Assembly: GCF_014489415.1 (NCBI RefSeq)
Contig: NZ_CP060822.1
Coordinates: forward strand, 2,155,501-2,219,500
DNA: 64,000 nt
From: Cylindrospermopsis curvispora GIHE-G1
Lineage (GTDB): Bacteria > Cyanobacteriota > Cyanobacteriia > Cyanobacteriales > Nostocaceae
Reading direction: 5' to 3'
Shown in pieces: positions 17,253-25,809 of the stretch. Under the pieces are notes generated by a model. That model saw only the letters and a list, made by a program, of their open reading frames with translations, had not been told where the DNA came from and made no database searches. The stretch's first letter is position 1, and each line of letters begins with the position of its first letter. Position numbers and translations under genes: made by a program.

Positions 17253-18245
17253 ATGACCTCTCCAGAACAATTAAAACCTCCCTCAGAAGCATTTATTAAT
17301 CCATTGCTGGAATTACGAAACTACTATGCCAGTCTGGTACAGAAGTACCAGAAATTATTTATTGAGGCGCGATCGCAACTGGATCATGTGGAAGCTTTAT
17401 TATCTTCATGGTCCTATTCTGACGATCATGAACCTATTTCAGAGTTAGAAGAAGACCAAGTGAGTTCCCAGCTATTTTTAGCATCGAATCACCAATCCAC
17501 TTTAGAGTCTTTCGCATCTGAGTGTCTGGAACATAAGAACCAAAAGGAAGTATGTCCGGAAACCCCTGAGCCAATTACAGATGCAATAGACGCAACGGTT
17601 CTCCCCCCTTCAGAGGAAACCCATAAGTCCTTTGGGAAAGGGGAGGAAGTTCCTATGATCGCTCAGTACAAATCTCTAAATAGAATGGAAGCTTTAAGAC
17701 TTTTTTTCGATGAGCACGCTGGAACTGCTTGTCATATAGATTTCATTTTGCGATCGCTCTATGGCAATTTGGAACCTGCAGTTTTGAGAATTGTTAAGGG
17801 TAGACTCCAATCTTCTTTAACCCAGGGTAGGGAAAAGGGTGATTGGTATGCGGTTCCTAATGAACCTGGTTGTTACACTTTGGCACTAAATCTATTGGAC
17901 TATAGCCGTCGTAGTTCATCTTCAGCAAGTCATACCAAAAAGAAAAAGTCTGTTACCGCAAGCGCATCACCCAGCACTATCATACCGGTGCTGGAACAGT
18001 TTGAAGGTCAGTTTCTCATTGATGCTATCAGTTTGTTCTTAGAACAACATAGAGGTCAGATCTTTACTGTAAATGAAGTGATCCAGGGAATTTATGGTAA
18101 CCTTGACGATCAGCAAATTGCCCGGATCAAAAATAAGACCCTCAACGAATTATCTAGAGGTCATCGCACGGGTAGATTTTCCAGAGTTCCCAATCAAGTT
18201 GGTTTTTACACCTGGAATGCCAACCTACTTCCTAGGGATATTTAG
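17253..18245 (+). CDS. Hypothetical protein with duplicated winged-helix-like domain
   Basis: A 330-residue protein. The N-terminal third (to about 140) is helical then acidic and low-complexity. The C-terminal half contains two copies of a roughly 70-residue unit: MEALRLFFDEHAG...IDFILRSLYGNL...GDWYAVPNEPGCYTLALNLL (about 145-218) and IDAISLFLEQHRG...VNEVIQGIYGNL...GRFSRVPNQVGFYTWNANLL (about 254-327). The helix-helix-helix-hairpin pattern and the ending wing suggest a winged helix. Two such modules plus a zinc-ribbon partner encoded 10 nt upstream hint at DNA or RNA binding. That is inference; I know no described function. Confidence 0.75.
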   Translation: MTSPEQLKPPSEAFINPLLELRNYYASLVQKYQKLFIEARSQLDHVEALLSSWSYSDDHEPISELEEDQVSSQLFLASNHQSTLESFASECLEHKNQKEVCPETPEPITDAIDATVLPPSEETHKSFGKGEEVPMIAQYKSLNRMEALRLFFDEHAGTACHIDFILRSLYGNLEPAVLRIVKGRLQSSLTQGREKGDWYAVPNEPGCYTLALNLLDYSRRSSSSASHTKKKKSVTASASPSTIIPVLEQFEGQFLIDAISLFLEQHRGQIFTVNEVIQGIYGNLDDQQIARIKNKTLNELSRGHRTGRFSRVPNQVGFYTWNANLLPRDI

Positions 18246-18280
18246 AGCTTGCCGTAACAAAAGACCTCTTGATCCAACAC

Positions 18281-19792
18281 CTATTTAGAGATGTCATACC
18301 CAAATAGATTGGGGTTGACCTCTCCTAAATTTAATTTGGCTAACCCGTATTCTGCCCAGCGTCTATCTACTAAAGCAGCAATATTAGGATCAGATTCTAA
18401 AGCTTCTCCCCATTCGTGTTCAGTTTCTGGAGGAATTTTGGTCGTCGCGTCTATCCCCATTCTACCCCCTAGTCCTAGTTTCTCACTGGCAAAGTCCAGG
18501 GTATCAAAGGGTGTATTGGGCAATATAAATACGTCCCTAGATGGATCAACTTTAGAACTAATTGCCCAAACCACTTGACGTGGATCCCGAATATTGATAT
18601 TCTTATCTACAACAATCACAAACTTCGTGTATGTGAATTGGGGTAAGGCACTCCAAAATGCTAAAGCTGCTCTTCTCGCTTGTCCTGGGTAGGCTTTGTC
18701 TATGGAAATAATCGCCGCCTTATAACTCAAGGCCTCCATAGGGAGGAAGAAATCAACTATTTCCGACACCTGTTGCCTTAAAATGGGCGTGTAAATGCGA
18801 TTCAGGGCGATGGCCATCATGGCCTCCTCTTTAGGCGGACGACCGCTAAAAGTGGTCAAATAAATCGGTTCCCGACGGTGCGTCATGCACCCAAACCTAA
18901 TTAAGGGGGAATCCTCCACACCACCATAATACCCCATGTGATCACCAAAGGGTCCATCAGGTAACACCTCACCAGGGGTGATAGTGCCCTCTAACACAAA
19001 TTCAGAATCTGCGGGCACTTCCAGATCCACCGTCTTACACTTGGCTAATGGCACTCCAGAACCCCCGTATAACCCTGCAAACAACCACTCCGATAAGTCC
19101 ACAGGAATAGGAGTAGCTGCTGCCATAATTATTAGGGGATCCACACCTAGGGCAATAGCTACTTCCAACTTTTTGCCTCGTTCAGCAGCTTTACGTAAGT
19201 GTCTAGCTCCACCCCGAACTGATAACCAGTGTACGGTCATGGTCTGGGCGGACTGTAGTTGTAAACGATACACACCTACATTAGGAGTACCGGTGACACA
19301 ATCCTTAGTAATTACCAATCCCAAAGTAATAATCTTACCGGCATCTCCGGGATAAGGACGTATCAAAGGTAACTTATTTAAATTTAAATCTTCACCTTCC
19401 ACAACCACTTGTTGACAAGGGGGGAAAAAATCCCTTCCTGGTTTGGCCTTAAGAACATCAAACAGCACCTTACCAAAATCTATAGCTTGGGAAAGATTTT
19501 TAGGAGGTTTAGGTTGTTGAAGCATGCTTAACTTTTTCCCCAAAGTTTCCAATTCCTCTGGGTGTTGCATATTCATAGCCCAGCAAATTCGCTCCACAGT
19601 GCCCATCAAATTTACTGCTACGGGGAAAGAAGCACCCTTGACATTTTCAAATAATAGACCTGGTCCTCCTTTTTGCAGCATGCGGTTAGCAATTTCTGCG
19701 ATCTCCATATCTGGGTTAACCAATGCGGAAATCCGCTTTAATTGTCCTCTTTCTTCCAGAATTTTTATAAATCCCCGTAAATCTCGCGCCAT
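18281..19792 (-). CDS. ubiD: UbiD-family prenyl-FMN-dependent decarboxylase
   Basis: The 503-residue length is usual for UbiD. Characteristic features: MARDLRGFIKILEERGQLKRI at the start, GDAGKIITLGLVITKD, the ELAMIVAIALGVDP-like block VAIALGVDPLIIMAAATPIP, the EGTITPGE block with the catalytic-region Glu, and GPFGDHMGYYGG. UbiD enzymes decarboxylate aromatic or alpha,beta-unsaturated acids using prenylated FMN. In cyanobacteria the homologue is implicated in plastoquinone synthesis (4-hydroxy-3-solanesylbenzoate decarboxylation). The prenyl-FMN synthase UbiX is not in this window. The gene stands alone on its strand and is convergent with the winged-helix-like gene, 35 nt away. Confidence 0.93.
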   Translation of the reverse strand: MARDLRGFIKILEERGQLKRISALVNPDMEIAEIANRMLQKGGPGLLFENVKGASFPVAVNLMGTVERICWAMNMQHPEELETLGKKLSMLQQPKPPKNLSQAIDFGKVLFDVLKAKPGRDFFPPCQQVVVEGEDLNLNKLPLIRPYPGDAGKIITLGLVITKDCVTGTPNVGVYRLQLQSAQTMTVHWLSVRGGARHLRKAAERGKKLEVAIALGVDPLIIMAAATPIPVDLSEWLFAGLYGGSGVPLAKCKTVDLEVPADSEFVLEGTITPGEVLPDGPFGDHMGYYGGVEDSPLIRFGCMTHRREPIYLTTFSGRPPKEEAMMAIALNRIYTPILRQQVSEIVDFFLPMEALSYKAAIISIDKAYPGQARRAALAFWSALPQFTYTKFVIVVDKNINIRDPRQVVWAISSKVDPSRDVFILPNTPFDTLDFASEKLGLGGRMGIDATTKIPPETEHEWGEALESDPNIAALVDRRWAEYGLAKLNLGEVNPNLFGYDISK

Positions 19793-19891
19793 ATTCCCAA
19801 CAGTTAAGAAATGTAAATTATTCTTAATATTATAGCTTTAGCCAGAACGCTATAGACAGGGTTGATGAGTAAAAGTGGGGTGACCACAAGT

Positions 19892-19914
19892 CCCCCGATA
19901 AATCGGGGGTTGTT
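19892..19914. terminator. Hairpin between ubiD start side and exported-protein gene end
   Basis: CCCCCGA (19892-19898) pairs with TCGGGGG (19903-19909) around a TAAA loop. It lies directly downstream of the stop of the 276-residue exported protein. The T-tract (TTGTT) is short and on the plus strand, so its strength as a minus-strand terminator is uncertain. Confidence 0.6.
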
Positions 19915-19917
19915 GGA

Positions 19918-20748
19918 TTATTGAATATGGCAGTATTCCTGAGTAGGAGTAACGGAAACCACTTCCACTTCGACGGGGTTTTCCGCTGTTGGGTTAATAA
20001 TAAACTCGCTAGGACCCACATGTGGTTTTTGAGGATTACCCCAATCGTATGTATAACCTAGACCCGACCAAGGATAATATTCCTTTTTAGCATTGGTGTA
20101 GGAATTGGTATAGATTGCCTTGATTACAGGACTATTATCAGGTACTGGTAGGGGTAAAAGATGACAACTGGTATCGTTAATTTCCTGATCAATACATGGT
20201 CGAATTAAATCTTCTGCTTTCACCCACATTTCCACAAAATGAGTTTTACTGGAATACTTATTTAAAACCAGTCCCAAATACTGTTGTAGTCTGAGAGAAA
20301 GCTCAATATTGTCTGGGATAGGTGGTTCTGTGGCTTGATATTTCTGACAAAACTCCTTCACCTGAGGTACTGCTGTAAACCAGGTTTGATACGTCAGTTG
20401 TTTTTTAGCTCCTACTGGCCAATCCACAGCGGGATTAGCTACATATCTCCAACTAGACATGAGATATTCGATTTTACCATTATTCTCCCTCCATTTAATT
20501 TGAGGATTATTGGGGGATAAGGCCCACAGATCACTAACCACTTCCTCTGCGAGGGGTTGTTTTGCGTCTTCAATCGCACCATCTAATTGTTTTTTCAAGA
20601 GATTATAAGTTTCTGGTTGGTATTGCAGGAGATATTCATAAACATTAGTGGGCGTTGCAGTTTGAGCCAATACTCCTGGTTGCCATCCGAAAACTAACAA
20701 AGCAAGGAAAATTAAACCCATCCAAAATACTTGTTGCCGATTTTTCAT
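19918..20748 (-). CDS. Exported protein of unknown function
   Basis: A 276-residue protein with a clear Sec signal (MKNRQQVFWMGLIFLALLVF...VLAQ; cleavage predicted after VLA, about residue 28). The mature part has conserved-looking aromatic patches (IEYLMSSWRYV, LTYQTWFTAVPQVKEFC, HFVEMWVKAEDLIRPCID, GLGYTYDWGNPQKPHVGPSEF) and several cysteines that could form disulfides in the periplasm. I do not recognise the family. Isolated on its strand, with a hairpin immediately after the stop. Confidence 0.75.
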   Translation of the reverse strand: MKNRQQVFWMGLIFLALLVFGWQPGVLAQTATPTNVYEYLLQYQPETYNLLKKQLDGAIEDAKQPLAEEVVSDLWALSPNNPQIKWRENNGKIEYLMSSWRYVANPAVDWPVGAKKQLTYQTWFTAVPQVKEFCQKYQATEPPIPDNIELSLRLQQYLGLVLNKYSSKTHFVEMWVKAEDLIRPCIDQEINDTSCHLLPLPVPDNSPVIKAIYTNSYTNAKKEYYPWSGLGYTYDWGNPQKPHVGPSEFIINPTAENPVEVEVVSVTPTQEYCHIQ

Positions 20749-20832
20749 AGTGAGCGATTAGATCAATTCCATCTACAGATTGTATATTTAACCTTGAGAC
20801 TGACACCAATGGTGTCTTTATTTTTTTAAAAT

Positions 20833-21960
20833 TTACCTATCTTTCCCCGATGAAAATACTGGGTAATCAGTATAACCTTTTTCTCTACCTCCATAAAAAG
20901 TTGCTCGTTCGTAGGGAGTTAGGGGGTGGTTTTCTCTCAAACGTTCAACTAAATCAGGATTAGAAATATAGAACCTGCCAAAAGCTACTGCATCAGTTTT
21001 ATGCTCCGCAATTGCCAATAGAGCTTCTGCACGATTATACCCGCCCGCCGATATTAGCTTTGTACCTAGGGAACCAGCTTGGATAATTGGACCAAATAGA
21101 ACAGCGGTGCTGGGCGCACTTTCATCGGTTTTATCACTACCACCAGCACTGGTAGAACGTGGTTCAATCAAATGAATATAAGCAAGACCCACATTGCAAA
21201 TCCCTTCAACAACATAGCGGAAAAGATTTACAGGATCGCTGTCCTTCATATCGTTGAAAGTGCCATAGGGAGATAGACGGACCCCCACCCTACCCTTACC
21301 CCAGATTTTGACACATCTTTCAATCACCTGAAAAAGTAATCTAGCTCTATTTTCCACCGACCCACCATAGATATCCACGCGTTGATTACTGCCATCTTGG
21401 AGGAACTGATCAAGTAAGTAACCATTAGCACCATGAATTTCCACACCATCAAAACCTGCTTGTTGAGCGTACTGAGCAGCAAGCTCGTATTGATCCAAAA
21501 GATGGGCAATTTGAGTGGTGGTGAGAGAGCGAGGTGTTTCAAAAGGAACTGGCTTACCAGTACTAGTTAAAGTATTGCCTTGGGGAGTAATAGAGGAAGG
21601 TGCCCAGGGAGCTTGACCATCGGGTTGGAAAGAAGAGTGGGAAATTCTGCCCACATGCCATAATTGGAGGAAGATTCTTCCCCCCCTTTCATGAACAGCT
21701 TGTGTTACCAGCGACCAGCCATTAATCTGTTCAGGACTGTGGATTCCAGGAGTAGCAGGGTATCCTTGACCTTCGGGGATGATCTGAGTTGCTTCGCTGA
21801 TTATCAGACCTGCACTAGCTCGTTGTTGATAGTAGGTTGCATTTAGTGCAGTGGGGATGTTACCTGGTTGGTGACTGCGCATCCTGGTTAGCGGAGCCAT
21901 AATTATCCGATTAGGGATATTTAGTTCACCCAGGGTGAGGGAATCGAAAAGACTGGTCAT
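20833..21960 (-). CDS. Alkene reductase (Old Yellow Enzyme family)
   Basis: The 375-residue FMN-dependent oxidoreductase starts SLFDSLTLGELNIPNRIIMAPLTRMRS. It has the FMN and substrate motifs of the NemA/OYE class: LISEATQI, LQLWHVGRISH, GFDGVEIHGANGYLLDQFLQDGSN (with HGAN), YGGSVENRARLL, VGVRLSPYG and VAFGRFYISNPDL. It reduces activated C=C bonds using NAD(P)H; the physiological substrate in cyanobacteria is unknown. It is convergent with nothing and has about 210 nt of divergent promoter region to the DUF1995 gene. The xenobiotic reductase and 12-oxophytodienoate reductase subgroups share these motifs. Confidence 0.92.
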   Translation of the reverse strand: MTSLFDSLTLGELNIPNRIIMAPLTRMRSHQPGNIPTALNATYYQQRASAGLIISEATQIIPEGQGYPATPGIHSPEQINGWSLVTQAVHERGGRIFLQLWHVGRISHSSFQPDGQAPWAPSSITPQGNTLTSTGKPVPFETPRSLTTTQIAHLLDQYELAAQYAQQAGFDGVEIHGANGYLLDQFLQDGSNQRVDIYGGSVENRARLLFQVIERCVKIWGKGRVGVRLSPYGTFNDMKDSDPVNLFRYVVEGICNVGLAYIHLIEPRSTSAGGSDKTDESAPSTAVLFGPIIQAGSLGTKLISAGGYNRAEALLAIAEHKTDAVAFGRFYISNPDLVERLRENHPLTPYERATFYGGREKGYTDYPVFSSGKDR

Positions 21961-22173
21961 AATTGCTGCTTAAAAGATTAATTTGTTTCTCAATACCTTA
22001 CAAAGTCCTGAAACCGCTTTCAACCCAATAAAATCCTAAGGATATCAATAGGGTTTCAGACATATTTGGCAAAATTGGCAATAGTATTCCTGCTAGACTA
22101 GTATATAATCTATATAATAAACCAGCACAATAAATGTTTCTGGATCTTCATCCTGGAGTTATACTAGAAGATC

Positions 22174-22911
22174 ATGGCTACCTTGACTGAACTACCCAAA
22201 ACCCTAGAAGAAGCAATTGCCCAATCCCGTGCAGCGGTAAGATCGGCTTTGTCTGATGGTAAAACGCGAATACAGGTAGAGTTGCTTTTCCCAGAACTGC
22301 AATTTATGCCAGTCGCTGAACAATTTCTCCCCCTATTTACCGAATATGAATCTCGTCTCAAGGTGTTTTTTGCTGATGCGGGTGCTGCTGCTTTAGCTCG
22401 TCGAGATTGGGGTGATATACCCTTCAAAATTATGGATATCGGTACGGGAAGAGCTGCTTCTTCAGAATCAAAAATTCAACCAGAGGATGAAATTTTCTTG
22501 TTTATAGCTCCCACATCAGTGGAAGTAGCTCAATTGGAAAAACTCTGTCAAATTATCGGTGAACGTCCTTTTGTGATGTTAAATCCTCGGTTGGAAGACT
22601 CTAGTGTGGTGGGTATTGGTTATGCTGCACGGGAAACCCGCAGGCGTTTTATTAGTACCATTGAATCTTGCTATTATCTACGTCCTATTGATGAACAAAG
22701 CGCCCTCATGCGTTCCTATCCTGGAAACTGGGAAATATGGTTGGAAACCGATGGTGAGTACCAGAAAATTGCTGAACTACCTCAAAAACCTTCTGGAGAT
22801 GAGATAGACTCAATTTTAATCAAGGGACAACCAGAAACCGGGATCACAGCAAGCAAAAAGCCTACTGTGTTTAAAAGCTTGCAGAGATTTATTAAGGCTT
22901 TAAGTAGTTAA
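22174..22911 (+). CDS. DUF1995 family protein
   Basis: A 245-residue soluble protein with the family's opening (LPKTLEEAIAQSRAAVRSALSDGKTRIQVELLFPEL), FIAPTSVEVAQLEKLC, VMLNPRLED and GYAARETRRRFISTIESCYYLRP, ending with LIKGQ...SLQRFIKALS. DUF1995 proteins are widespread in cyanobacteria and plastids; plant members such as LPA3 assist photosystem II assembly. A similar role here is inference. The upstream 210-bp spacer contains a TATAAT-like tract near 22108. Length and sequence look normal. Confidence 0.85.
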   Translation: MATLTELPKTLEEAIAQSRAAVRSALSDGKTRIQVELLFPELQFMPVAEQFLPLFTEYESRLKVFFADAGAAALARRDWGDIPFKIMDIGTGRAASSESKIQPEDEIFLFIAPTSVEVAQLEKLCQIIGERPFVMLNPRLEDSSVVGIGYAARETRRRFISTIESCYYLRPIDEQSALMRSYPGNWEIWLETDGEYQKIAELPQKPSGDEIDSILIKGQPETGITASKKPTVFKSLQRFIKALSS

Positions 22912-22936
22912 TATGTAATTGGTATGCAAAAGGTGA

Positions 22937-24571
22937 TTATAAAATTTGCAATAATGACTTATATATAAGTCCTAATGCTGCTAACACTAGCAGTAAAGGC
23001 ATAATCCAATCACCGAATCGCACATACAAGGTTTGAGTTTGACGTGGATAAATAGTTTCTGCATGAGTTTCATAAACATTATATCCCGACTTCCATAGGG
23101 TTCTACCATGGGGATCCACAAAGGCTGAGTAACCTGTGTTGGTAGACCTAACTGCCCACCTATCTGTTTCAATTGCTCTCATTACATCCTGGGCATGGTG
23201 TTGATCCGCCATTGCTGCTGTGTAATGAGCATCATTGGATGAACTTAAAATAAATTCTCCCCCATTCTTAGCTTGGTATCTAAATATTTCTGTAAAAGCA
23301 GATTCATAACAAATACCAACAATTGCTCTACCTAATGGGGTATCAAAAACTTGTTGTTTGGTACCATGTATTTGGTGTTCATCCAGAGGTGATAGTCTTT
23401 TAACTAAATTGCCAAAAATCTCGGCAAAAGGCACAAATTCACCCAGGGGAACTAGTTTAGATTTATCATATCTGCTGGTAATTTGTCCCTGACTATTGAT
23501 ATTAAATAAACTATTGGTGTAGCTCGTTCCAGTTCTCCCAAAACCCCCTATCCACACCACCACTCCTTTTTGTTTAACTGCATTCAACAGGGGTGTATTA
23601 GGCAAGTTCTTATCGTATAATGGCAAAGCACCTTCAGGGGTTAATACTCCGTCTACTCCTTGATTTGCTAGGTTGATATAACCATTAGTATAACCTGTAA
23701 TTGCTCTGGTAAATCCTTGGGGAAGCAATTTGATTTCATTGGGGATGTTACCTTGAATAATCCCTATTTTTAAACCCGAATTTTGACGATTATTCAGTGG
23801 TTGAGAATATGGCTGGAAATATAGGATTGATCCTAAAATATGGGAGACAATTAATAAAATAACTGCTGAAATAGAATATCTATTAATCAACTCTGTCACT
23901 ACTTTCCTAAACCTAGTTAATCCATTCCATTGTTTGTCTGTACTGATTACTTCTCGTTTTTTCTGATTTTGCCATATCCATGCCTCACCTATTAGTCCAT
24001 TAACAGCTACAATTACTGCTGTAATGGTATTAGGACCAGAAAGTTGCCCCAAATGCAAAAGTGCTAAATTGTACGGTGACTGTGTGTAAGATAAAGAACT
24101 CCACCATAGGGAACCTGTACTCCACCAACTTTCTAATCCGCACCACAAAGCTGTACCGATTAAAACTCGTAACCAGGGTTTTTGGCGATTTAACCTAACC
24201 ATCAAAAATGCCCATAGTCCGACTAATAATGCTCCCCACAAGGTAATGAATGACCAACAAAAGATGGTAATTAATAAACTTGGCCACCAGGGAACATTTA
24301 ACCAATTCATGGGGTGAATACCTGTAATCCATGATAAAGCTATTCCATGATAGGCGATCGCCCACCAGCAAGCTGAGGGGAGGGATTTTCGAGTATATTT
24401 TACCACGATTACCCATAATGGAGCCAGGGCGATCCAGGCTAGAAACCAAGCATTGACAGGAGCAACGGTGACTCCCATCAAAATGCCACTACTTAAAGGT
24501 ACTATATAGAAAAGTATAGGTTTTAACTTTTCTTGTATTTGTTTACTCGGACTCTTTACCATCTCCAGCAT
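22937..24571 (-). CDS. lnt: Apolipoprotein N-acyltransferase
   Basis: A 544-residue multi-pass inner-membrane enzyme that adds the third acyl chain to lipoproteins. N-terminal membrane segments (to about residue 235) precede a carbon-nitrogen hydrolase domain in the periplasm. The Glu-Lys-Cys triad is visible in LTPEGALPL, YDKSKLVPLGEFVPF and VGICYESAF. The first 75 codons lie inside direct repeat copy A. In the undisturbed order the start overlaps the gyrA 3' end, so translation was probably coupled. Here the upstream gyrA piece is only a fragment behind the restriction gene, yet the lnt frame is intact. Start is ATG 24569-24571; a second in-frame ATG lies three codons further in. Confidence 0.94.
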   Translation of the reverse strand: MLEMVKSPSKQIQEKLKPILFYIVPLSSGILMGVTVAPVNAWFLAWIALAPLWVIVVKYTRKSLPSACWWAIAYHGIALSWITGIHPMNWLNVPWWPSLLITIFCWSFITLWGALLVGLWAFLMVRLNRQKPWLRVLIGTALWCGLESWWSTGSLWWSSLSYTQSPYNLALLHLGQLSGPNTITAVIVAVNGLIGEAWIWQNQKKREVISTDKQWNGLTRFRKVVTELINRYSISAVILLIVSHILGSILYFQPYSQPLNNRQNSGLKIGIIQGNIPNEIKLLPQGFTRAITGYTNGYINLANQGVDGVLTPEGALPLYDKNLPNTPLLNAVKQKGVVVWIGGFGRTGTSYTNSLFNINSQGQITSRYDKSKLVPLGEFVPFAEIFGNLVKRLSPLDEHQIHGTKQQVFDTPLGRAIVGICYESAFTEIFRYQAKNGGEFILSSSNDAHYTAAMADQHHAQDVMRAIETDRWAVRSTNTGYSAFVDPHGRTLWKSGYNVYETHAETIYPRQTQTLYVRFGDWIMPLLLVLAALGLIYKSLLQIL

Positions 24572-24674
24572 CGGGGGGAACCACTGCTACTCCAGTAATT
24601 GCGTCATCTTCATCTAGTTTTTGCACTCTCACACCCGTAGCTGTGCGGGACTGGATGGAAACGCATTGATTGAC
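24347..24674. repeat. Long direct repeat, copy A (lnt 5' part plus gyrA 3' fragment)
   Basis: These 328 bp match 26720-27048 with a handful of differences (for example CAGCAAG/CAGGAAG, CTCTTTACC/CTCTTCACC, ACACCCG/ACACCTG) and one 1-nt indel near the right end. Between the copies lies only the restriction-modification pair. The pattern is a duplication of the gyrA/lnt junction around an insert. Confidence 0.96.
24543..24674 (-). pseudogene. gyrA 3'-end fragment (last 43 codons) in repeat copy A
   Basis: The minus-strand frame reads ...[30 protein letters not shown] and ends at the same stop as gyrA, but starts abruptly at the repeat edge next to the restriction gene. One nearby codon differs from the intact gene (GKESE for GEESE). 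It overlaps the lnt start and may retain a role in coupled translation. Confidence 0.88.
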
Positions 24675-24681
24675 CTACAAG

Positions 24682-25809
24682 TTATTTTAGGACATCCTCA
24701 GTCTCCATATTGAACTCAATGTGACTTTGTAAAACTATTTCCTCAATCACTAAATTTCCTTTGTCTTGTTGCAAGACCAAATTAAATCGACGTATTAGTT
24801 CCGGAATATTTATAACTTCTTCTATGGATTCCATATATCTCTTGACAATAGCTTTAACACTATATTTTGCGACAGCTTGCTGCTGAATCTTATATAAGAT
24901 TTCCTTTGGTGTTTGTTCAGTTTTAACAACAAATGTTATGGGGTATCTTTGTACTTTATCAATGTCTAAAAAGTACTTTCCAACATCAACAGTTTCTGTT
25001 ATTTGAAAAAATCTTCCAAGAGGTTTCATTACAAAATCTATACCTCCATCATTTGCATTTGTGCGACCTGTTTTATACAAAATTAGGTATTCAGCATTTA
25101 TATTATCATATGACCATCCCCAGTAAATTTTTTGATCACCATAGTATTGCTTTAAAATCGCATAACTGACAATTTCAAAAATTCTTGCATCGATATTTGG
25201 CTTCAATAAGCTTTGGATGAATTCCAAATATTCAGGTTGGGTTTGAAGTTGCATATTGATCATTCGTTTACAATACATAATGAAGTCAGTAAATGAATTT
25301 ACCCGTGCATGTACATAAGCATCAATTATATCTTTTACGGACTGAGCAATATTTATCTGATTCCCATTAACTAAAATTTTAATAAGATTTTCGTTAATCC
25401 AATATCTGCTGGTTTTAGTATCCCTTATTATAGGCACATAGGGTATTGTCGGAAAGTATTTCTTGAATTCTTGATTCAGGCGATGATTTAAAGCGTGATT
25501 TTGAAGTTTATTACCAAATGGTAGTTCTCTTTGTCTGCGAAAAAGGTTCACAAACTGAGCACCTTGATAATCTTCATACCCCCCATTAATATGAAATTTA
25601 TGATTGAGATAGTCTTCGACTAAAACATAAACTGCATAATGATTTGCCAATCCTGCTCGCGATTTTGAACCTCGATTAGCAGCTTGTGTTTTAATGTTTA
25701 GATATTGTAATAACTCACTAGAACTCAAAACTATAATCCCCTGATCTGCAAAGTGGTAGTTCAGAATTTCAACAATTTTTTCGGTGAATTCATGCTGTCG
25801 TGTCAGCAT
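24682..25809 (-). CDS. Putative type II restriction endonuclease
   Basis: I place the start at ATG 25807-25809 (MLTRQHEFTEKIVEIL), giving 375 residues and a 20-nt overlap with the methyltransferase gene. A further upstream start would overlap it by 128 nt. The nuclease-like core is TGRTNANDGGIDFVMKPLGRFFQITE (about 247-272), with Asp258 and Gln269-Ile-Thr271. That fits a PD-(D/E)XK-type strand pair but lacks the usual Lys after the Glu/Gln. The middle part is helical. The role is inferred mainly from the overlap with a beta-class methyltransferase. The recognition site cannot be told. It is inserted, with its partner, between direct repeats of gyrA/lnt sequence, and looks AT-richer than its neighbours. 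Confidence 0.72.
   Translation of the reverse strand: MLTRQHEFTEKIVEILNYHFADQGIIVLSSSELLQYLNIKTQAANRGSKSRAGLANHYAVYVLVEDYLNHKFHINGGYEDYQGAQFVNLFRRQRELPFGNKLQNHALNHRLNQEFKKYFPTIPYVPIIRDTKTSRYWINENLIKILVNGNQINIAQSVKDIIDAYVHARVNSFTDFIMYCKRMINMQLQTQPEYLEFIQSLLKPNIDARIFEIVSYAILKQYYGDQKIYWGWSYDNINAEYLILYKTGRTNANDGGIDFVMKPLGRFFQITETVDVGKYFLDIDKVQRYPITFVVKTEQTPKEILYKIQQQAVAKYSVKAIVKRYMESIEEVINIPELIRRFNLVLQQDKGNLVIEEIVLQSHIEFNMETEDVLK

Noticed and set aside
21961-22173. Promoter for the DUF1995 gene with TATAAT near 22108
   Set aside because: A -10-like tract is present but the nearest TTGGCA lies 23 nt upstream, too far for a standard -35.
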